From Cognatitamlana onchidii (GTDB lineage: Bacteria; Bacteroidota; Bacteroidia; Flavobacteriales; Flavobacteriaceae), in contig NZ_SRWZ01000004.1 of NCBI RefSeq assembly GCF_004804355.1, positions 1 to 64,000 of the forward strand: a DNA stretch of 64,000 bases, given 5' to 3'. Shown one piece after another: positions 51,777 to 60,845 of this stretch. Below the pieces are notes generated by a model. The model was not told the DNA's origin, ran no database searches, and worked only from the letters and a program-made list of their open reading frames with translations. How positions within the stretch are numbered: position 1 is the stretch's first letter; every line of letters starts with the position of its first letter. The translations under genes and the position numbers were made by a program.

Positions 51777-54700
51777 TTAAGGTGATGCCGAGCCGTTGTT
51801 TTCTAGCTGTAGACCACTATCTACAGGAATATCCGTATCAGTTCGTTCAACTGCTTCAGGCGGTTCATCACCATAAAAATGCCTAAATGCTCTTAAGTGG
51901 TTGTTAAATACATCTCCTTCTTTTTCTGCAAATTCAATATCATATTTAATGAGCACATCCACTAGGCCTTTATATCGTTGAATATCTGTGTAAATATCCT
52001 CAAATAAACGTTCTTGATTGTTTACTTTTAATTTACTGTAGTAAGTAAGGTTCTCTTGGTATTTCCTAGCGACATCTTTAAATAACTCTTGAGCCTTTTC
52101 TTTGTTTCCAGTTTCGTAGTAGGTACTAATAAAAGGCTCAAGTAAGGTGTAGTAACCAAAATATTCAACAGGCATATTAATCATGGCAATATCGGCTATC
52201 TCTTCTGCTTTATCTAGTTTGCCTTCATTAATCAGTTGTTCGGTTAAACGGGCTAAATTACCTCGATAGGTAATTGAATTTTTTCTAGTTTCTACATCAT
52301 GATAAATGTCTGGGCTTCCACTATTACCCCAGTCCCATTTTTTTACCATGTTATACATAATATCACTGTCAACACGCCCCATATCAAAGGGGTTGGCTCT
52401 GTCAACAGGCGTTTCAATAGGCACTAATTTATAGCACATGCCATCCAGCTGTAAGTAGTCCTTCATCCAGATATAGTCGTCGTCTCCAAAACTACCTCCA
52501 GTAAAATATATAGGACGTTTCCAATCATTATTAGCAATAATGTCTAACATTAAAAGTCTGTTTTTGTAGAGTGCCCCTCCTGTAACTTCCAAATCAATAT
52601 AAGGTACAATTTTATCAGCATCCTTTGCCTTTACAATACCAAACTGTAAGGCATTTTCTTTGTTTACAGGCAGTCGTAAATGTCTTGTTGGCATGTAAGT
52701 GGCATTAGCATCTTGGCTTCTTACCTTAGCCATATCGACGCCTTGTTTTTGTAAAACGTACTTGTATTTGGTTCTAGGGTTGCTACTGCCTACAAAATCA
52801 AGGAATTTTTTAACCTCTAGAGTGTCTTTAATTACGGGCTGAATAATAATATAATCGTTAGTGCCATATTTGTACAAGTCATGAGTTAACTGAGAAGGAA
52901 TGGGGTCACTTTCGTAAGCCTTACGTTTCATTTGGTCGATATACCAGTCGGTTTGAAATAAACTGGTGTTTACTATCCTAACATCGGTTCTGTAGCCTTC
53001 TATCTCTTGAGCGTACCAAAGCGCGAACGTATCATTATCTCCAATGGTGAATAATATGGCGTTTTCGGCACAGGAATCTAGATATTTTTTGGCCATAGCT
53101 TGCGCTGTGTATTTGTTAGAACGGTCATGATCATCCCAATTGTTAGCTGCTAAAATTCCAGGAACTAAGGCTAAGCAAACGACAGTAATTATTGGAGCAG
53201 CCAATTTTTGAGGGACATATGTTTTAAGTGTGTCATAAATAGCATAAACCCCAAAACCTATCCATAGAGCAAATACATAAAAAGAACCCACTACAGAATA
53301 ATCACGTTCTCTGGGTTCAAAAGGTCTCACATTTGTGTAAACTTGAATAGCAACTCCAGTAAACAAGAAAAATACGAGCATAACCCAAAATCTATTCTTA
53401 TCTGTCTTTAATAAAAAGAAAAAACCAATAAGCCCTAATATAAGTGGAAGCATATAATAGGTGTTTCTGGCTTTGTTGTTTAAAACATCACTTGGTAAAT
53501 TGTCTTGAGATAATCCCAAATGCCACTCGTCTATTGGTTTGATTCCGGTAATCCAATTGCCATGATTGTCATATCGTCCTTGAATGTCGTCTTGTCTACC
53601 TGAGAAATTCCACATAAAATAGCGCCAATACATATAGCCTAATTGATATTCAAAGAGATAAAGAATATTACTAATTAAAGAAGGCTTTTCTATGATAATA
53701 TAATCTTTAAATTTTTTCAGGAAATTGTTATAGTCCTCATAGTCTACATTACCTCTCGCAACATCGGTTTGAAAATTTGAAATTGCAGAACGCAATTCAT
53801 TTTCCATTTGGTATTCTGGCTTTAGCTTAAAATTTAGATACCCAGAAAACATCATGTAGTTTTCGGCATGCTCAGGACTCCACATTCTGGGTAAAATAGA
53901 AGCGTGATCTGAGTTGTAGTTTTGCTTAGCGTTCTTATAGTCGTTAACAATAACATATTTACCCTTTTCTTCGTCCTTTTCGTATTTGGGTTTGTCATCA
54001 ATATACGGGTTGTTGTCATCTAAATAGGCATATTGATCTGTAAATTGCGGTCCATAAAACAGATGAGTTTCAGGATATTGTTCTAAGTTGTAATAGGCCA
54101 AAAGTTCTCTAGCACTAGAAGGGTTGTTTTCATTAATTACAACATTGGCATTAGCTCTTATAGGTAGCATGAGCCATGTGGAAAAACCAATAATTATAAA
54201 CGTAATGCACAAAATACCCGTGTTTAAATGCACAAAGTTTTTATTAAGCGTATACCTAATGGCATAAAATATTATAGCAACTAAAGTGACCCCGGCAATA
54301 ATAGATCCAGAATTAAAGGGAAGCCCAATGGTATTCACAAAAAATATTTCAAATACACTAAATATTTTTAGAATGTTGGGAGCTAATAATTTAAAGACAA
54401 ACAGTAAAATACCAACAGAAACGACATTCGCAATGATAAAGTTTTTTATGGTAATGGTTTTGTAATTCTTAAAGTAGTATAGCAATCCAATAGCAGGAAT
54501 GGTTAATAGTCCCATAAAGTGCACTCCAAATGAGAGTCCGATAATAAAGGCAATGAGTATAAGCCATCTGTTGCCTCGAGGCGTATTCATATCTTGTTCC
54601 CAACGTAATCCAAGCCAAAACAGTACCGACATAATAAGTGTTGCCATAGCATAAACCTCAGTTTCAACGGCATTAAACCAAAATGAATCTGTAAAGGCAA

Positions 54701-55094
54701 AGGCCAAACTACCAACAAGACCGCTACCTAAAATAGCAATGGTTTGACTTTGAGAAAGCAAGCCATTGCTTGCAACTAATTTTTTAAGTAGTAAGGTAAT
54801 GGTCCAAAACATGAATAAAATGGTAAACGCACTGGCAACGGCGCTCATCATATTCATCATAAAACCTATTTGAGATGGCTCAAAAGCAAATGTTGAGAAA
54901 AAGGCACCAAGCATCTGAAATAAAGGAGCTCCTGGCGGATGCCCAACTTGCAGTTTCGCTGAGGTTAATATGTATTCACCGGCATCCCAAAAGCTTACGG
55001 TGGGCTCAACGGTTAAACTGTATGTAACTAATGCTATTAAAAAAGAGAACCAGCCCAAAATGGTGTTCCATTTTTTATAGTCAAAATGTGCCAT
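51777..55094 (-). CDS. DUF2723 family membrane protein (glycosyltransferase-like)
   Basis: 1105-aa protein with about 12 or more membrane helices in the first 650 residues and a large C-terminal soluble region including TPR-like helices (about 960-1060). The first loop has DAGEYI and VGHPPGAP, the DUF2723/protein O-mannosyltransferase-like signature with a catalytic-type Asp. Bacteroidetes proteins of this family are suspected to transfer sugar from a lipid carrier, possibly in O-glycosylation; not proven. Followed closely by a polysaccharide deacetylase. Confidence 0.85.
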   Translation of the reverse strand: MAHFDYKKWNTILGWFSFLIALVTYSLTVEPTVSFWDAGEYILTSAKLQVGHPPGAPLFQMLGAFFSTFAFEPSQIGFMMNMMSAVASAFTILFMFWTITLLLKKLVASNGLLSQSQTIAILGSGLVGSLAFAFTDSFWFNAVETEVYAMATLIMSVLFWLGLRWEQDMNTPRGNRWLILIAFIIGLSFGVHFMGLLTIPAIGLLYYFKNYKTITIKNFIIANVVSVGILLFVFKLLAPNILKIFSVFEIFFVNTIGLPFNSGSIIAGVTLVAIIFYAIRYTLNKNFVHLNTGILCITFIIIGFSTWLMLPIRANANVVINENNPSSARELLAYYNLEQYPETHLFYGPQFTDQYAYLDDNNPYIDDKPKYEKDEEKGKYVIVNDYKNAKQNYNSDHASILPRMWSPEHAENYMMFSGYLNFKLKPEYQMENELRSAISNFQTDVARGNVDYEDYNNFLKKFKDYIIIEKPSLISNILYLFEYQLGYMYWRYFMWNFSGRQDDIQGRYDNHGNWITGIKPIDEWHLGLSQDNLPSDVLNNKARNTYYMLPLILGLIGFFFLLKTDKNRFWVMLVFFLFTGVAIQVYTNVRPFEPRERDYSVVGSFYVFALWIGFGVYAIYDTLKTYVPQKLAAPIITVVCLALVPGILAANNWDDHDRSNKYTAQAMAKKYLDSCAENAILFTIGDNDTFALWYAQEIEGYRTDVRIVNTSLFQTDWYIDQMKRKAYESDPIPSQLTHDLYKYGTNDYIIIQPVIKDTLEVKKFLDFVGSSNPRTKYKYVLQKQGVDMAKVRSQDANATYMPTRHLRLPVNKENALQFGIVKAKDADKIVPYIDLEVTGGALYKNRLLMLDIIANNDWKRPIYFTGGSFGDDDYIWMKDYLQLDGMCYKLVPIETPVDRANPFDMGRVDSDIMYNMVKKWDWGNSGSPDIYHDVETRKNSITYRGNLARLTEQLINEGKLDKAEEIADIAMINMPVEYFGYYTLLEPFISTYYETGNKEKAQELFKDVARKYQENLTYYSKLKVNNQERLFEDIYTDIQRYKGLVDVLIKYDIEFAEKEGDVFNNHLRAFRHFYGDEPPEAVERTDTDIPVDSGLQLENNGSASP

Positions 55095-55119
55095 GATTAT
55101 CTGTGTTTGTTTGCTTTGG

Positions 55120-55127
55120 CGAATTTA
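55120..55127 (-). promoter_or_regulatory. Candidate -7 box of DUF2723 gene
   Basis: TAAATTCG on the minus strand, one mismatch to TAnnTTTG, 26 bases before the ATG. The same TTCG variant occurs at the copper-operon promoter. Confidence 0.35.
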
Positions 55128-55219
55128 GCAATAAATATGGTTCGGCAAATGTTTTTAAGTAAACGTTAAGTTTTCAAGATTATTTTTGAAAAAATATTTG
55201 TGCAAATAAAACTTTGTGC

Positions 55220-55227
55220 TAAATTTG
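55220..55227 (+). promoter_or_regulatory. tRNA-Gln -7 promoter box
   Basis: TAAATTTG, exact match, 40 bases before the tRNA-Gln gene. Confidence 0.55.
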
Positions 55228-55266
55228 CACCTCCTTAAGCGGATGGTAACTGCTTGAGATAAGTGA

Positions 55267-55339
55267 TGGCCTATGGTGTAACTGGCAACACGTCTGGTTT
55301 TGGTCCAGAAGAGTCTAGGTTCGAGCCCTAGTAGGCCAA
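55267..55339 (+). tRNA. tRNA-Gln (anticodon TTG)
   Basis: 73-nt tRNA: acceptor TGGCCTA/TAGGCCA, D arm with GGTGTAACTGGCAAC, anticodon stem TCTGG/CCAGA with loop TTTTGGT (TTG at 55300-55302), T arm CTAGG-TTCGAGC-CCTAG and discriminator A. CCA not encoded. Confidence 0.96.
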
Positions 55340-55348
55340 CTTAAATTT

Positions 55349-55379
55349 AAAGTCTTTGTGTTTTGCAAAGACTTTTTTT
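55349..55379 (+). terminator. Intrinsic terminator of tRNA-Gln
   Basis: AAAGTCTTTG-TGTTTTG-CAAAGACTTT, perfect 10-bp stem with 7-nt loop followed by a T-run to 55379. Confidence 0.9.
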
Positions 55380-55546
55380 ATTTCCCATAATTAAGATATT
55401 TTAATACTAAGATAACACTCATAAACTTGGGATTACAATAACTTAAAATTAAAGCCTTGTAATTTATATCTTGATAAAACTACAGTAACATTTAAAAAAG
55501 AGTAGCTTGTTTTATTTGTGACATTAATTAATAGAATAAAACAAAC

Positions 55547-58500
55547 ATGAAAAAAATTACTCTTTTTGCTAGTGTGCTAGCCCTGTCTTTTACCTCGGTT
55601 AAGGCTCAGGATTTTTTACAGCATGTCGCAAGTTATCAAACTAATGTTGAAGGTTCTGCTGAAACCGTAGCTTATGATGCAGAGAATAAGCAAGCCTTTT
55701 TTACAAACTCATCCGATAATAGCTTTACAATAGTTAATATCACAAATCCTGAAGCTCCAACTTTAGTAAAAAACATTGATTTATCAAGCTATGGGGCCGG
55801 ACCAAACTCCGTAGCGATACACGGAAGTGTAGTTGCGGTTGCAGTTGAAGCCGACCCTAAGCAAAATCCTGGTAAAGTGGTGTTTTTTGATTTGGATGGA
55901 AATTATCTTAACGAAATTAGGGCAGGAGCTTTACCTGATATGTTAACCTTTACACCTGATGGTATGAAGTTATTGGTTGCTAACGAAGGAGAGCCATCAA
56001 AAGATTATACCAATGACCCAGAAGGATCTATTTCAATTGTAGATTTGAGTGGAGGTGTACCATCAGCTACTGTAACGAACCTGAACTTTAATGCTTTTAA
56101 TGATAAAAAAGCAAGTTTAGTAAATAAAGGTATTAGGATTTTCGGAAATAATGGCGCTTCAACAGTATCTCAAGATTTAGAGCCTGAGTTTATCACAGTA
56201 ACTCCAGATGGCACAAAGGCCTATGTGAATTGCCAAGAAAACAATGCCTTAGTGGTTTTAGATGTGGTAAATAATAGCATTTTAGATATTTTGCCACTAG
56301 GTTATAAAAACCACATGTTAGGTACCCCTAGTGTTGAAAGTTATACCATTAACGAATTGGTAAACAATTGGCCTGCTTTAGGAACGCCTGTTTATGATGG
56401 TGGGCAACCAGAAGTGATGTTGGGTGGCTTTTCAGGATTATTTTACGATGCCAATAGTTCAACAGCTAGCGAGTATGTATTTTACGCTGTTCCAGACAGA
56501 GGTCCAAATGATGATGCGGTGGCTAAAGCAGAAGTAACACCAGCAGTTTCTCAAAATCTAAGGCCATTTAAATTACCGGATTACCAAGGCAGAATAGCTA
56601 AATTCACCTTAAACAAAAACACAGGTAATGTTACTTTAAATGAGCAAATATTACTAACAAGAAAGGATGGCACAACACCTATTACAGGACGAGGGAATAT
56701 TCCTGGATTTGATGAAGTTCCTGTAACCTATACGGATGCAGCAACAACGTATGCTAACGCTGATTATGTTGATGGTGATTCAGAAGAATATCATGAATTG
56801 CCTTATGATGCTTACGGGGGAGACTTTGAAGGTGTTTTAATAGATAAAGATGGAAACTTTTGGATGTGTGATGAATACAGACCTGCGGTTTATAAATTTG
56901 ATGAAACGGGTAAATTAATTGAGAGATATGTTCCAGAAGGAACGTCAGATTTAGGAACTACGCCGCAACCAGAAGGAACTTATGGGGCAGAAACTTTACC
57001 AGAAGTATACTCAAAAAGAAGAGCTAACAGAGGGTTTGAGGCCATTGCTTACGATGCTGTAAACCATATTATTTATGCTTTTATTCAGTCGCCTTTATAC
57101 AATCCATCAAGTGCTACAAAAAATAACTCTGACGTAATCAGAATTCTTGGTATCGATGCTTCAAATGGAACTCCAATGTCGGAATATGTGTATTTATTGG
57201 AAAGAAATAGAGATGCAGGTTATAGTTCTTCGCGAGTAGATAAAATGGGAGATGCTGTTTATACTGGAAATGGAAAATTTTTAGTGATTGAGAGAGATTC
57301 AGAAGGGCCAACCGTATCTACTGGTAAAAAATATGTTTTTGAAATTGACATTAATTTTGCTACCGATATTTTAGGTAATGGATTGTATGGTGGGAAAGAA
57401 TTAGAGGAATTAACAGCCGATGAAATTGCTGCAGAAGGTATTTTGGCTGTTCATAAAACCAAAGTGCTTAATTTACCATCTGTTGGTTATCAAGGTTCTG
57501 ATAAAGCGGAAGGGATAGCCTTATTGCCAAACAACGAAATTGCTATTATTAACGATAATGATTTTGGTTTAGCTGGAGCTGGAATTACCGATTCAAGTGT
57601 GCTGGGCATAATTTCTTTTGAAGATGATTATGGTTTTGATGCTTCGAATAAAGATGATGAAATTAACATCACGCAACACCCAACTTTAGGTATGTTTATG
57701 CCAGATGCTATAGCTTCTTACCAGGTTAATGGTATAAATTACATTGTAACCGCTAATGAGGGAGATGCGAGAGATTATGATGGATATTCTGAAGAAGTAC
57801 GTGTAAAAGATTTATCTCTTAATGCATCATATTACCCTAATGCTGCCAGTTTACAAGCAGATGGTGATTTGGGTCGTTTAAAAACGACTACCGCTACAGG
57901 AGATTATAATAACGACGGGGTGATTGAACAAGTGTATTCATACGGTGCTAGGTCTTTTTCTATATTCGATCAATATGGAAACTTAGTATTTGATAGTGCC
58001 GATAGTTTTGGTCAAAACATAGCCTTAGAAGAGGCATCTTTATTTAATGAAGATGAGGGCGAATTAGATGACAGGTCTGATGATAAAGGAGGTGAGCCTG
58101 AAGCTGTTGCTATTGGCACTATTGAAGGTGTTACCTATGCTTTTGTAGGTTTGGAAAGACAAAGTTCTATTTTGGTGTACGATATTACAAATCCTAAAGA
58201 TGTTGAGTTTATTACCTACTATAAGGGAAATAGAACGTCTGGTGATGTGTCGCCTGAAATTATAAAATTCATTCCAGCTATTGATAGCCCAAATAATCAA
58301 AATTTACTGTTGGTAGGCTATGAAGTGAGCGGGTCTATGGGGATAATTCAAATTAATGAAGATCTTTTAAGCATAAGCGAAGAGGTTGTTAAAAATGATT
58401 TTAGAATATACCCTAACCCTATTACCAACGGCAATTTAAGGTTTAGTGAAACACTTTCGGGGGCTATTTATAACATAAGTGGTCAACAGGTTTATCAGTT

Positions 58501-58597
58501 TAAAGACAAAACATTTTTAAACGTTTCTAATCTGCCATCAGGAGTTTATATTATAAAAACAGAGGCGCATGGTGTAAAGCGTTTTATGAAGTTGTAA
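55547..58597 (+). CDS. T9SS-secreted choice-of-anchor I / esterase-like phytase protein
   Basis: 1016-aa secreted protein. Signal peptide (cleavage near SVKAQ). An N-terminal propeller-like region (about 25-260) with ITNPEAPTLVKNI-type blades is interrupted by an esterase-like phytase domain (about 285-700; PDRGPNDD, FDEVPVTYTD, NRGFEAIAYD, AEGIALLPNNE). The propeller then resumes (about 730-940). A T9SS type A sorting domain (about 945-1016) starts with FRIYPNP and ends GVKRFMKL. It is therefore exported by the type IX system and anchored or released at the surface. Phosphate scavenging is a guess from the domain. Confidence 0.9.
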   Translation: MKKITLFASVLALSFTSVKAQDFLQHVASYQTNVEGSAETVAYDAENKQAFFTNSSDNSFTIVNITNPEAPTLVKNIDLSSYGAGPNSVAIHGSVVAVAVEADPKQNPGKVVFFDLDGNYLNEIRAGALPDMLTFTPDGMKLLVANEGEPSKDYTNDPEGSISIVDLSGGVPSATVTNLNFNAFNDKKASLVNKGIRIFGNNGASTVSQDLEPEFITVTPDGTKAYVNCQENNALVVLDVVNNSILDILPLGYKNHMLGTPSVESYTINELVNNWPALGTPVYDGGQPEVMLGGFSGLFYDANSSTASEYVFYAVPDRGPNDDAVAKAEVTPAVSQNLRPFKLPDYQGRIAKFTLNKNTGNVTLNEQILLTRKDGTTPITGRGNIPGFDEVPVTYTDAATTYANADYVDGDSEEYHELPYDAYGGDFEGVLIDKDGNFWMCDEYRPAVYKFDETGKLIERYVPEGTSDLGTTPQPEGTYGAETLPEVYSKRRANRGFEAIAYDAVNHIIYAFIQSPLYNPSSATKNNSDVIRILGIDASNGTPMSEYVYLLERNRDAGYSSSRVDKMGDAVYTGNGKFLVIERDSEGPTVSTGKKYVFEIDINFATDILGNGLYGGKELEELTADEIAAEGILAVHKTKVLNLPSVGYQGSDKAEGIALLPNNEIAIINDNDFGLAGAGITDSSVLGIISFEDDYGFDASNKDDEINITQHPTLGMFMPDAIASYQVNGINYIVTANEGDARDYDGYSEEVRVKDLSLNASYYPNAASLQADGDLGRLKTTTATGDYNNDGVIEQVYSYGARSFSIFDQYGNLVFDSADSFGQNIALEEASLFNEDEGELDDRSDDKGGEPEAVAIGTIEGVTYAFVGLERQSSILVYDITNPKDVEFITYYKGNRTSGDVSPEIIKFIPAIDSPNNQNLLLVGYEVSGSMGIIQINEDLLSISEEVVKNDFRIYPNPITNGNLRFSETLSGAIYNISGQQVYQFKDKTFLNVSNLPSGVYIIKTEAHGVKRFMKL

Positions 58598-58619
58598 ACT
58601 TGTTTTTATTGAAAATAAA

Positions 58620-58650
58620 AATCTCAATCAACTCCGATTGGGATTTTTTT
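58620..58650 (+). terminator. Intrinsic terminator after T9SS gene
   Basis: AATCTCAATC-AACTCC-GATTGGGATT, 10-bp stem with one wobble, then a T-run to 58650, 23 bases after the stop. Confidence 0.85.
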
Positions 58651-58823
58651 GAGCGCGTATCAAGGTTTGTACCTATATCGGTTTTGTGTATGGTTCTTTG
58701 CATAAAATCAACTATGATTTTCCGCCGTAACCGAAAGATAGCAAATTGCAATGAATTCCGATTAGGAATTCAGCTCCAATGAGCTATACACATCTTAAGT
58801 TTACAATCTCTTATTTTAGATTG
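58651..58823. other. Gene-free interval with short palindromes
   Basis: No plausible gene. Holds GAATTCC-GATTA-GGAATTC (58753-58771) directly followed by AGCTC-CAAT-GAGCT (58772-58785), and ACAATCT/AGATTGT arms at 58803-58824 overlapping the stop of the next minus-strand gene. It may be the remnant of an element. Confidence 0.4.
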
Positions 58824-59339
58824 TCAATCAGTTTTGCTTATTGGTGAATGATGTTCATGAACAATTCTCCATCCATTATCGGTTTTAAGAAAAAGGAGTG
58901 TCATTTGTTCATTGACAATAGCAAGGTCTTCTCCAAATTTTAAATGAAAATCAGTATGCGTAGTCACATTAGCGACATCTCCATAAACTGCAATTTTAGT
59001 ATCGTTTAAATCAAACTTTATTATTTCAGTTACTGACCCAAAAATGCCTCTTTCAAATTTTTCGTTTTCTTCTCCACCATTTCTCACTTCTCCATTTTTA
59101 AATTCTGTGAACTTTGGACTATATTGGTGAAAAGATATCAGTCTATCAAGATCTCCATCTCGTACACTCTGCAATATGCTGTCAAGCGTCATTTTTACTT
59201 CTTGTTTAGCTTCTGGAAATTCATCATTTAAAAGATCTATTTTAACACTTTCAATTTCGATTTGTTGTTCTTTTTCTTTGCATCCTGTGGTAATTAATCC
59301 AATACTCAAAGTAATCAGAAAGAATAATTTAGTTTTCAT
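58824..59339 (-). CDS. NTF2/SnoaL-like lipoprotein
   Basis: 171-aa lipoprotein (ITTGC, Cys20). The rest matches a cone-shaped NTF2-like/SnoaL fold: VKMTLDSILQSVRDGDLDRLISFH at the start, VANVTTHTDFHL and the closing MTLLFLKTDNGWRIVHEHHS. Such proteins bind small ligands or act in nutrient or toxin handling. Enzyme activity not deducible. Confidence 0.78.
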   Translation of the reverse strand: MKTKLFFLITLSIGLITTGCKEKEQQIEIESVKIDLLNDEFPEAKQEVKMTLDSILQSVRDGDLDRLISFHQYSPKFTEFKNGEVRNGGEENEKFERGIFGSVTEIIKFDLNDTKIAVYGDVANVTTHTDFHLKFGEDLAIVNEQMTLLFLKTDNGWRIVHEHHSPISKTD

Positions 59340-59412
59340 ATTTATATATTTTGTTGATTATTAGTTGTTTAAAAGATACAAAATATAAAATGAAATAGTT
59401 TTTTTGAATGTG

Positions 59413-60237
59413 CTACAACTTAAAAGTAATCACAGGTCGTTTAGCATGGTTAACTAAATCTTCACTAATACTACCATTAAAAAAATGCGAAAGACCTTGT
59501 CTGCCATGGGTACTCATGCCTATTAAATGTGCACCAATCGATTCAGAAAAATTCATGATGCCCTTTTCAATATTAGCGTCATTATAGATATTGATGGCGT
59601 AATTTGAAAAATTAGAAGCGTCAACAAAACTTTGCATACGTCGCATTGAACTCTGGGTTGTTATAAACTTATTAGGCGTGTTTACCATAAGCAAGTGGAT
59701 TTTAGCCTTAAAAATCACTGCAAAGTTTATGGCTTTTTTGTAGGAAGGGATGCTTTCCTTTTTAAAATCTGAAGCGAAAACAAAGTCCTTGACTTCAAAA
59801 GTTCGGTGTTCTTTTTTAATTACTAATACTGGGGTGTCCGATGTTCTTACAACTTTTTCAGTATTACTACCAATAAGCATTTCGGTTAATCCACTAGAAC
59901 CGTTTGAACCCATAATAACTAAGTCTATATCATGTTTTTTACACACATGATAAATGCCTTTAAAAATCTCATGAAAATCTACCGTTTCATGAACTACTAA
60001 GCCTTTGAGATAGGGTAATTCCTTTAATTTTTCAAACTTTTTATGAGCAAGTTTCATAAAAAACACGGCCTCTGGTAAATCACTGTAAGTATTTAAAGGG
60101 TCTACCTTATGTAATGGAATTTCTAAAATATGCAGGAGGTAAATTTCACAGTCATGTTTTCGTGCCAATTGGGCAGCAACTTTTAAAGCATTTTCTGCCT
60201 GAATAGAAAAATCAGTAGGAACGAGTATTTTTCGCAT
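59413..60237 (-). CDS. Tandem universal stress protein (UspA) family
   Basis: 274-aa protein with two Usp domains (1-145 and 150-274). Both carry the ATP-binding motif: MGSNGSSGLTEMLIGSNTE and STHGRQGLSHFFNGSIS (G-2x-G-9x-G-S/T type), and start ILVPTDFS and FVFASDFK. Probably an ATP-binding stress regulator. Possibly induced in the same conditions as nos genes, but the promoter shows no Fnr-type site. Confidence 0.93.
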   Translation of the reverse strand: MRKILVPTDFSIQAENALKVAAQLARKHDCEIYLLHILEIPLHKVDPLNTYSDLPEAVFFMKLAHKKFEKLKELPYLKGLVVHETVDFHEIFKGIYHVCKKHDIDLVIMGSNGSSGLTEMLIGSNTEKVVRTSDTPVLVIKKEHRTFEVKDFVFASDFKKESIPSYKKAINFAVIFKAKIHLLMVNTPNKFITTQSSMRRMQSFVDASNFSNYAINIYNDANIEKGIMNFSESIGAHLIGMSTHGRQGLSHFFNGSISEDLVNHAKRPVITFKL

Positions 60238-60300
60238 GTTTAGTGAGGTTAGTGATACCTAAATTTATGAAATATTCCTTTAGAAATCAATAAAATATTA

Positions 60301-60308
60301 TATATTTG
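60301..60308 (+). promoter_or_regulatory. rimP-nusA-infB -7 promoter box
   Basis: TATATTTG, exact match. Predicted transcription start is about 60313, giving a leader of about 60 nt that contains the attenuator-like hairpin. Confidence 0.65.
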
Positions 60309-60334
60309 CACCGTTGAAAGGCGAAATTAAAGAT

Positions 60335-60379
60335 ATGAGGGGACGGAAAGTCCCCTCTTTTTATACTAAAAAATGTTAA
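60335..60379 (+). CDS. Possible leader peptide (14 codons) upstream of rimP
   Basis: ATG at 60335 opens a 14-codon frame, MRGRKVPSFYTKKC, that runs through both arms of the leader hairpin and stops at TAA 60377-60379, overlapping the rimP start (ATG at 60373). It could couple ribosome movement to hairpin formation, but the frame may also be chance. No distinct ribosome binding site. Confidence 0.25.
   Translation: MRGRKVPSFYTKKC
60337..60362 (+). terminator. Leader terminator/attenuator of rimP-nusA-infB
   Basis: GAGGGGAC-GGAAA-GTCCCCTC, perfect 8-bp GC-rich stem (exceptional for this AT-rich DNA) followed by TTTTT, lying between the promoter and the rimP start. No gene precedes it on this strand, so it should terminate leader transcripts and make operon expression depend on read-through. 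Confidence 0.78.
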
Positions 60380-60834
60380 AAACCAAAGTTACAGAACTGC
60401 TTGATGCTGCGCTTAATGAGCGTTTAGATTTGTTTCTTATTGATTTTTTAATGAATAATGAAAACCATATTAAGGTGATTATTGATGGGGATCAAGGGGT
60501 GTTGGTTGAAGATTGCATATTTATTAGTCGCGCTATAGAACATAATTTAGATAGAGAAGAAGAAGATTTTTCTTTAGAAGTAATGTCGGCAGGAGCAGCG
60601 TCGCCACTAGTACACAAACGTCAATATAAAAAGAACCTAAATAGAACATTGAAAGTTAAAACAGGTTCGGAAGAAGTAGAAGGAACATTAACCGAAACTT
60701 CAGAAGACGATATTACGTTAGCATGGAAAGTTAGAGAACCTAAGCCTGTTGGTAAGGGTAAAGTAACCGTAAAAAAGGAAGTAAAGATTCCTTTTGAAAA
60801 TATTGTAGAAGCAAAAGTTATGATTAAATTTTAA
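60373..60834 (+). CDS. rimP: Ribosome maturation factor RimP
   Basis: 153-aa 30S assembly factor. N-terminal alpha-beta domain with VIIDGDQGVLVEDC (the conserved DGD and DC positions) and VMSAGAASPL, then a small SH3-like C-terminal domain. First gene of the conserved rimP-nusA-infB operon. Confidence 0.96.
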   Translation: MLKTKVTELLDAALNERLDLFLIDFLMNNENHIKVIIDGDQGVLVEDCIFISRAIEHNLDREEEDFSLEVMSAGAASPLVHKRQYKKNLNRTLKVKTGSEEVEGTLTETSEDDITLAWKVREPKPVGKGKVTVKKEVKIPFENIVEAKVMIKF

Positions 60835-60845
60835 TTTAAAGAGAT

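Noticed and set aside
58600-58782. 60-aa frame after the T9SS gene
   Set aside because: It runs through the intrinsic terminator at 58620-58650 and short palindromes; no domain and no promoter.
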